Source of the DNA: Spizellomyces punctatus DAOM BR117
Lineage: Eukaryota > Chytridiomycota > Chytridiomycetes > Spizellomycetales > Spizellomycetaceae
Direction of reading: 5' to 3'
Assembly (NCBI RefSeq): GCF_000182565.1
Contig: NW_015971550.1
Location: 172,579 to 236,578, forward strand
Length of the DNA: 64,000 bases
Part shown: positions 57,909-64,000 of the stretch, one piece after another
Layout: the number at the start of each line of letters is the position of its first letter
Numbering within the stretch: the stretch's first letter is position 1
Made by a program: the position numbers and the translations under genes
Notes under the pieces: model-generated
The model's input: the letters and a program-made list of their open reading frames with translations, nothing else
Told to the model about the DNA's origin: nothing
Databases searched by the model: none

Positions 57909-60861
57909 TCAATAAGCCCACGCAAGTAGCCCATCGCCTACAAAACCATATGGATCTCTCCCCCCTACCACTCTTTTATGACCCTTCCTTAACCCTTTAA
58001 CAACATCCTCAACAACCTTCTTTTTGAGAATTCGCCACCCACGGCTTTCTAACCAAGCTTCCTCCACTGTCTTTAAACTAGGGCGTAGAGATGCTTCTTG
58101 GCGCAAGTATCTCCACGTGCTGTCTGTCGCCAGACGTTGGAAATCGATTTTAGAGATGATTAGCAAAGAACTTTTTGTGTTTGTTATTATTGATGCTGGT
58201 TGTTTTTGGGGATTTTGGAGAGCTTGAAATCCGGTTGGGTGTGTTGGAGGGGCTGTTGAGACGTTTGGGACGGTTTCGCCAAAATACTCGCCAGGCCCGA
58301 GGGTGTGGATAGTGAGCAGTTCGGTGAAAGTGTTGAGGTTTGGTGGGAGGTATTGCCTAAAACTGGTGAGGTTGGTGCGCTTTGAGGTCAGATTTGTTTG
58401 TGATGACGTGGAGGATGACGAGGAAGTGGTGGAAGAGGAAGTGGGTCGTCGGGAGATGGCTGGAAGATTGGTTTGCGGGATGGTGGATTCTAGTTGGGAA
58501 AGAGGTATGATACGAAATGTGCGGCCACCAAGGTCTTCCTTTACAAATTGGATTGCTTGAACAACCCTGCAGGTACCGGAACTTAACCAACAAATCATTA
58601 CAATGCGATAATATACGGGTTACCCATTCAACCAACTCACCTGATAAAATATAAACTACTGCTTCGCACCCCTTGAGTAATGACGACCTTGTTCGCATCA
58701 AACTTTCTCATAACACAGCAATGGGTCAACGTTGCCATATCCGCGTTAAGCGTTTTAAATATCGGCAACGTCCGTAGCATATCCTGCTTTACAGTCTCGG
58801 ATTCCTTATAGGTACTTAGGACTCTCTCGTAATCCTTTCGCGATACAGTGAGGAATTCGCAGGTGCGTTTAGTCGTATAGGTGGTCGTACGCAATGAGGA
58901 CGTTAGGAAGGAGATTTCACCGAATGAGTCTATTGGAAATGAGGTATTATTTATCATGGTACATGGTTTGCAAAGGATGATCAGGGAACTCACCTCCAGA
59001 TGTGATATGACCAACAGTGACAGTATATGCCTTGTTTAACTCTTCTTCTATTTCCCTTATGACCTTTACCACTTCTTCATCATCGCTACCGTCACTGCCG
59101 GCATCCGACGCAGTCTCTCCCCCAGTTAAAAAACCATGATCATGGGACATGACGCTTTGTCTCGCACTACTTTTTCTTGCTGCCAATTCAGCCAGCTTTG
59201 CTTCGTATGACGCCAAAGCAGAAGAAACTCCCTCGTCCTTTGCTTGCTCACGATCGGCAAGTATTGGATGGGAGGTAAACGTAGTGGGTTGGCGAGATCT
59301 GAGTATTCCTGCTATGGCCACGGACTTTTTGCGGGCGGCGATGAGTTTTGCTCGGTCCACCTTGGTAATTTCCACATCACCATCGAGTATGATATAGAAC
59401 CCTCGTGCTGGATGCCCTTCTTTCAATATTTGTCGACCAGTGTGCCAACGTGTGTAATGGGCTGCTTGGAGGAGTGCTCGCTGGAAATCATACAAGGAAT
59501 TTTGCATCAATTTCTGTTGTCGAAAATAATGCCAGATCTTTCAAATCAAGAAGAGGTCAACACACCTGTACAGAGATGGGGTATTTTTCCATACATTTCA
59601 TGGTACTGCACCACATCACCATTCTATCCAAGTCCGCTCTAGTCCTTTCTGTTCTCTTCTTCCTAAACAATACCCGCATACTATGGTCCAACCATCCTTT
59701 GAACTGCTTTGGCCTTGCAAACAAATGCGATACTCCAAAAAGGTCATACGAGATGATCAATGCATTTTTCGAACCGGGAGAGATTTGTGTTGTCCTCTGA
59801 GTGGAAGTATCGTCTTCATCCTGATAGGTTTTTGGATCATATTCCCAAGACCATTCAATGGGGTTCTTTAGAATCCGTGCTAGAAATTTGACAAAGTGGA
59901 CACTGTGGGCTACCATCCTTGCTATGCGACGGAAGCGGAGATACGCCGTTTGGGGTTCGTATTCGGGGGGTGTTGTGGTGCGTGAAATGGATGTAAGGAA
60001 GGTTTTAGCATTTGTTGCCGGTCTGTAGGGTACGTCGATTGAGCTTCGTCGGCGGTTGAATAGGCTGTTGGGGGGAGGGTTGTCAATGGAATTACGTTGA
60101 CGGGATAAAGTATTGCTCATATTTCCTGTTGGGCGATCAACAATGGATGCCCGACGGGATGGGGAAGACGAGCCTATGGATGCTCGGCGGTTTGAGAGTG
60201 CTCTCCCTCTGTCCTCCCCACTAGTGCCTCTGCCATTTATTCGTCCCGACTCATCCATACTTGCACGTCTGTTAGATAGTCGTCGTGGTTCATCTGCCGT
60301 TATGCTTGGTCTGCGGACCGATAGTCTTCCTGTCTCGTCCACACTCGTGCGTCTCGTAAGCAACCTCCCAACATCTTCTGCAGTGATGCTTGTTCGTCTG
60401 CCAAGCAGTCGACCTGCATCTTCAGCGCTTGTTTGCCGATTGTTATCCACAACAGTGCTCAGTCCTGAGGTGTTAGTTTGAAGGACAACGACGGGGGTGA
60501 ATTGCTCAATCGGAGGTTTAATTCCTTTGAGCATTTCCTCGCTCATGAGCATATCTGATTTCCCCATTCTATCTTCAATGACGCTATATAATCGACCATC
60601 AAGCGTTCCACTTCGACCCCGATGCTGCACCTGCGATAGCCCAGAGTATTTCAGTGGTTGGTCCGCACCGATGCCCTTCTCCCGTGTTGCCAATGATTCT
60701 ACTCCTTTTTGGTAAGCCGGGGTACTTGCCCGACTTTTCAGAAATCGTTTGGTTTCCCGGAGATGGGACGTGGCAGGTCGAGCGGAGGCTCGTGCTTTCT
60801 CAGCAGCTGGGGCTGCAGCAAACTCGTCCGGTTGGGTGTGGGGCCGGGGCTGTGGCATCAT
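57909..60861 (-). CDS. cyclic-nucleotide-binding-domain protein, CNBD2-like, with RRxS repeat array
   Basis: Four exons (59566-60861, 58994-59513, 58641-58929, 57909-58581) give 925 aa. Residues 1-140 are basic and disordered. Residues 142-278 hold a degenerate 12-16-residue repeat centred on RRxS (RRTSITAEDVGRLL, RRTSVDETGRLS, RRPSITADEPRRLS, RRASMDESGRI). The block FRRIARMVAHSVHFVKFLARIL with downstream helices is typical of CNBD2-like proteins. Two cNMP-binding-like domains follow: the first with GRQILKEGHPARGFYIILDGDVEI and DSFGEISFLTSSLRTTTY (phosphate-binding cassette with Gly-Glu and Arg), the second with VITQGVRSSSLYFIRSSGTCRVV and GPGEYFGETVPN. CNBD2 binds cAMP in sperm. The start is the first ATG after an in-frame stop. 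Confidence 0.85.
60028..60438 (-). repeat. coding repeat array: RRxS units
   Basis: About eight imperfect units encode R-R-x-S-[IVM] followed by [DE]xxR[LI]. Each unit is a consensus site for protein kinase A. Unit length varies from 9 to 16 residues, so it probably grew by in-frame duplication and drift. Confidence 0.75.
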
Positions 60862-61194
60862 GGAAGAAATTCACCCCTGCTGAAATGTTCGTTCCAATAC
60901 CCGTAGACGAAGAGAGATGCGACATGTATATGACAAAACGTCTCGGAGGTTTTTTCAGACCATGATCGTTATGATCGGTAAAGGTGAATCTTGTAATTCG
61001 TATGATCGGGGGATTATTTTTAAAAGTTCCAATTCTACACATCAAATCCAAAAGAAAAAAGCAAACCTATTTGTCTCAACAACCTACTCTATCTAACCAT
61101 CATCTCTACACACCATAAATTACACAGCCCCAAGTTTTCCAACTTGGACCTATCGCACTGACAAAAATCAGTCTATATAAAATGTATCCCAAAA
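60862..61194. other. intergenic between tandem CNBD2-like genes
   Basis: A 333-base promoter and 3' UTR spacer. It contains AT-rich sequence and a short 'atgatcgttatgatcgg' direct repeat of atgatcg (60963-60978). No ORF. Confidence 0.45.
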
Positions 61195-63870
61195 CTATCC
61201 TTTTAGTCCCACAACCTCCCGAATAACTTTTCTTTTATGCATTCCCCATTCTCTCATTCTCAAATACTCGTGAGCAGCCTCTGCCTCAGATGGACCAGAC
61301 CTCGCACGACCCCGCAAATACGTGACAGTCGCATCCGTTGCAATTCGGGCAAAATCGTCAGCAAGCATACGAAGGATTTCACATCGATCGTTGGTGATGA
61401 TTGTGCGGGTTGTGGGGGGTGGGGGTGGTGGAGAGGGTATAGGTATTGCAGTATGCGATTGAGGTGGAATGATACTTTGACGACGGCTTGGTAACCGGGC
61501 TACAAGGACCATACTATTTCTTCTGGCTTTGTTGGGTACTGGTGGATTCATTGCAATGGGAGCGGGTTCATCTGTTTTCTTTGAATCATCGCGAATGATT
61601 TCCAATTGCTCCTCACCGAAAAATGCACCTGGCGATAAGGTTTCTACTACAAGCAGCTTTGATACGCGGTCTTCGTTGGCTTCGAGGTAGGTTTCCTTCT
61701 TTTCGTCATATTTAAGCAGGAAGGTCCCATTTGGTAAACTTGTTTTGATAAAGTCCACATTACGAACCACTCGACAGATGCCGCTTTTGAGAATGTAAAC
61801 GTATCCATCGCCTTCATTCTGTCAAAAGATAGTTAGAGCGAGTAATGCATAACGCGAATAGATTAAAAAAAAAACTACCGGTCCAAAAACTGTCACATTG
61901 GGTGGAAACGTCACCACTTCGGTGTGGCGGTTCAAATAAGTTGTTCCAACAATCAAAGTCTTAAAGACACCATGTTCCCGAATCAAGTCCAGCTTCTCCT
62001 TCTCCTCTTTGTTTGCAAGATCCTCTACAGCTTCCTGGTAATCCCATTTATCTATTCGAACCAATTCTGTGCGCTCTTTACAAATCGCCGTATCAAGTCG
62101 GGGTAAATCCGTTTGCGTCTCATGGGTACCAAATGCATCTCCGCTTCTATGCTCGGAGATTAAGCGGAAGGTTCTCTTGTCCCATGGTGTCGAAGCGTCA
62201 CTAGGTGCATCCATGGTCCGTACAAGGCATATGCATCCCGTCAAGACAGCGTACGAAGAGGATGGATGGTGACCTTGTTTATAAATAATTCGACTGGCCT
62301 CACGCGTTTCAAGCACCATGACTCTACTCAGTTGTTTTTGGACCTTGAGAGGCAACCGCTGCAATCCTCGCATTTTTGTAATATGCGACTGAATGACTGT
62401 TACGTCTGCATCTGTCCGTTCCTGTGGTTGCTTGTTCAGAGCTCTTCGCACATCGTCGGGAACAAAGGTTTCAACAGAGAAAGAGCGGAAAGTGTCACTT
62501 GAGTTCAATCTGGATAAAAAGTTCATGATAGCAGTGCTCATGTCCAGAATATCAGTCGAAGGTGTCATGTTGAAGCCGCTGACCATGGCTCGAGTGTTCC
62601 GTAAACCGTCTATAACAGCAGCGGTAGCCTATATAAATAAAAGACGCAGATAAACAAGATGTCCTTGCAAGATAACATGAGCGTTTCTGTGGATACCTCA
62701 CGAAAACGTTCTACCCCAACTGCGGGCACCCACGGTGCAGGATCAATAGATTCATTCGCATCAACAAAGCTGACAGGTTTACGAGTACTCGAAAGGTTGG
62801 GTGCTCGTGTCTCACTCATCGCGTCGCTGCTGACCAAGATGCCTCCGGTTTCTAATATAATATTGTCCACTGTTTTACTGTGAGGAGGGTGATCTCCAGT
62901 CAGTTCTTTGCTATCATGTCGCAAGGACTCGAGAGATTTCAGCGTGGACGTTCCATTTCCGTCCAAAGTCCCGTTTGAACCCGGTGCAGCCCGCTTTGAT
63001 CGAGATTTAACAATGCCTTGATTTTCCCCAAATAGCAAATCCAATTCCTGCGAACTTGTCAAGCCATCCGAACTCGAGCCATTCACTTCAGCGGATAGTT
63101 CCGGCTGAGATTCGTCCACTACACTTTCCTTACTCCCACTACGTGACAGTGTCGTGGGGACGCACGTTGATTGTCGTCGTTTGTACATTTTTTTAGCTGT
63201 TGCAAGGATGAGGTCGTCGTAAACTGGTTCGGGGTCGTCATTGAATTTGGATTTGAGTTCGTTCGAAAGGGATCCTTCTCGGGCCATGAGCTGAGATTTA
63301 AAACGCTTGTACCTGATGGGAAAGACAATTCTTGAAATGAATGGCCATGGTACGTAAAACTGCAAAGTGCGCGTTAACGAGAACCTACGTAGCACTGCTT
63401 CCCCGCTTTTTCAAAAACTCGAGGGCTTTCCCTGCACTGACTCCACTCGTCGGAGATGCACTGAGAATGTTCATATTGGAAGACGACGAGCTCCCCTCAT
63501 CATCAGCACTAAAGCCTCGTTCCCATTCGCCAGATACCCACAAGCTACCCTTTGGTTGACGTTTCCCGAGTTTGGGACTTTTGGGTCCTCGCTTGTCCTC
63601 TTCAACTCGGTTTGCGTCCTGTAATAAGGGTTCCTTGTGTCTTACCACTGGCGCCGATGCTTCTCGTCGTCGTATGGATGGTAAGCGGGGGAGAGTAGGA
63701 CCTGCGGCACTTGACTGGCGGGTGATTTTGCCATCCACACCAGACTCTTTGTGAGTACGCAAAGGAAGTGTCGGCGGAAGGGTGAAAGCGACCATTGAAG
63801 TGGACCGCTTGCATTTGGGCGATTTAGGAATGTGGTGATTGGATTTCATGACCACATGAGGTTTTTGCAT
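61195..63870 (-). CDS. cyclic-nucleotide-binding-domain protein, CNBD2-like (5' end uncertain)
   Basis: Exons 63389-63870, 62697-63312, 61879-62628 and 61195-61818 join in phase. The first ATG here is at 63870, but a CAG acceptor lies just upstream, so a 5' exon may lie beyond 64000. The N-terminal 390 residues are disordered and basic, with KKMYKRRQST and SRSGSKES sites. A helical block and then a cNMP-binding-like domain follow (SRIIYKQGHHPSSSYAVLTGCICLV; GDAFGTHE; ELVRIDKWDYQEAV). A second one starts at VVTFPPNVTVFGPNEGDGYVYILKSGICRVVRN and includes LSPGAFFGEEQLE. The first cassette (FGTHETQTDLPR) deviates from the family's FGE...R and may not bind nucleotide. It is a tandem paralogue of the gene at 57909-60861. 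Confidence 0.82.
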
Positions 63871-64000
63871 CCACCTGCCAACGTTGTAGAGGTATGTACA
63901 AAAGACAATGAGAGCTTCTCAGACCAAAAAAAAAGAGATTATTCTTGGGAAGATAACAAAAAGCCTCAATGGTGAGGGATGATCCTGCTAGTGCTGTCCC
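63871..64000. other. possible intron/5' region of the last gene
   Basis: Rightmost 130 bases. On the minus strand, a pyrimidine-rich tract (tctctttttttttggtctg) leads to a GTTGGCAG acceptor just before the first ATG at 63870. This suggests an intron of the CNBD2-like gene with an exon outside the window. Confidence 0.35.

Noticed and set aside
1-64000. Secondary-metabolite cluster around the A-PCP-ankyrin gene
   Set aside because: Neighbours are a phosphatase, a DJ-1 protein and an RNA-binding protein; no tailoring enzymes, transporter or regulator typical of such clusters.

Overview
The window is a compact, intron-rich nuclear segment of a flagellated fungus, most likely a chytrid (Chytridiomycota). 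Two kinds of evidence point there. The housekeeping genes are fungal or opisthokont in type, with short GT-AG introns of about 45-90 bases. Centriole and motile-flagellum families that yeasts and moulds have lost are also present: POC5-, ZMYND12-, KIF19- and ERICH3-like genes and two CNBD2-like genes. No rRNA gene, CRISPR array, intact transposon or bacterial-type operon was seen. Gene models were built by hand from splice signals and reading phase; where exon lengths are given they sum to a multiple of three.

Layout, left half. 1-1682 (+): 3' part of a POC5-like centriolar gene. 3068-5282 (+): glyoxal-oxidase-like secreted copper-radical oxidase. 5695-7213 (+): acidic/RGG RNA-binding protein. 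7576-7959 (+): ArsC-fold protein. 8619-12391 (+): SNF2 ATPase with a C-terminal PHD finger. 12687-14158 (-): NAD-isocitrate dehydrogenase catalytic subunit. About 14260-15214 (-): unresolved gene. 15224-16329 (-): Ca3427-like substrate-binding-fold protein. 16500-17039 (-): YecM-like VOC protein. 17287-18013 (+): unknown. 18223-23202 (-): DHX29-like helicase. 23569-24489 (-): amphipathic-repeat protein. About 24.5-27.4 kb is gene-poor. 27462-29186 (+): DUF726/TMCO4-like protein. 29727-31760 (-): ABHD1/3-type hydrolase.

Layout, right half. 31.8-34.2 kb holds only fragmentary ORFs. 34286-35827 (+): ZMYND12. 36402-38961 (-): KIF19-like kinesin. 39817-41121 (-): Gcn4-like bZIP. 44037-46744 (+): rhodanese plus tyrosine phosphatase of the PTP2/PTP3/Pyp class. 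47288-50278 (-): adenylation-carrier protein-ankyrin fusion. 50542-51259 (-): DJ-1/PfpI protein. 52183-53768 (-): Nab2/ZC3H14 zinc-finger protein. 54763-57596 (+): ERICH3-like. 57909-60861 and 61195-63870 (-): two tandem CNBD2-like proteins.

Themes. (i) Six of about 26 genes belong to cilium/centriole families. (ii) Signalling: two cyclic-nucleotide-domain proteins, one carrying an array of RRxS (PKA-consensus) repeats, plus a MAPK-type phosphatase and a Gcn4-like factor with upstream ATGs. (iii) RNA and translation: DHX29, Nab2/ZC3H14 and the RGG protein. The most unusual single gene is the A-PCP-ankyrin fusion, whose adenylation domain resembles AASDH/ACSF4 but whose tail is ankyrin repeats instead of a beta-propeller. 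Also notable are a DUF726 protein whose nucleophile serine appears to be threonine, and an ABHD hydrolase whose last intron, if retained, would give a membrane-anchor tail.
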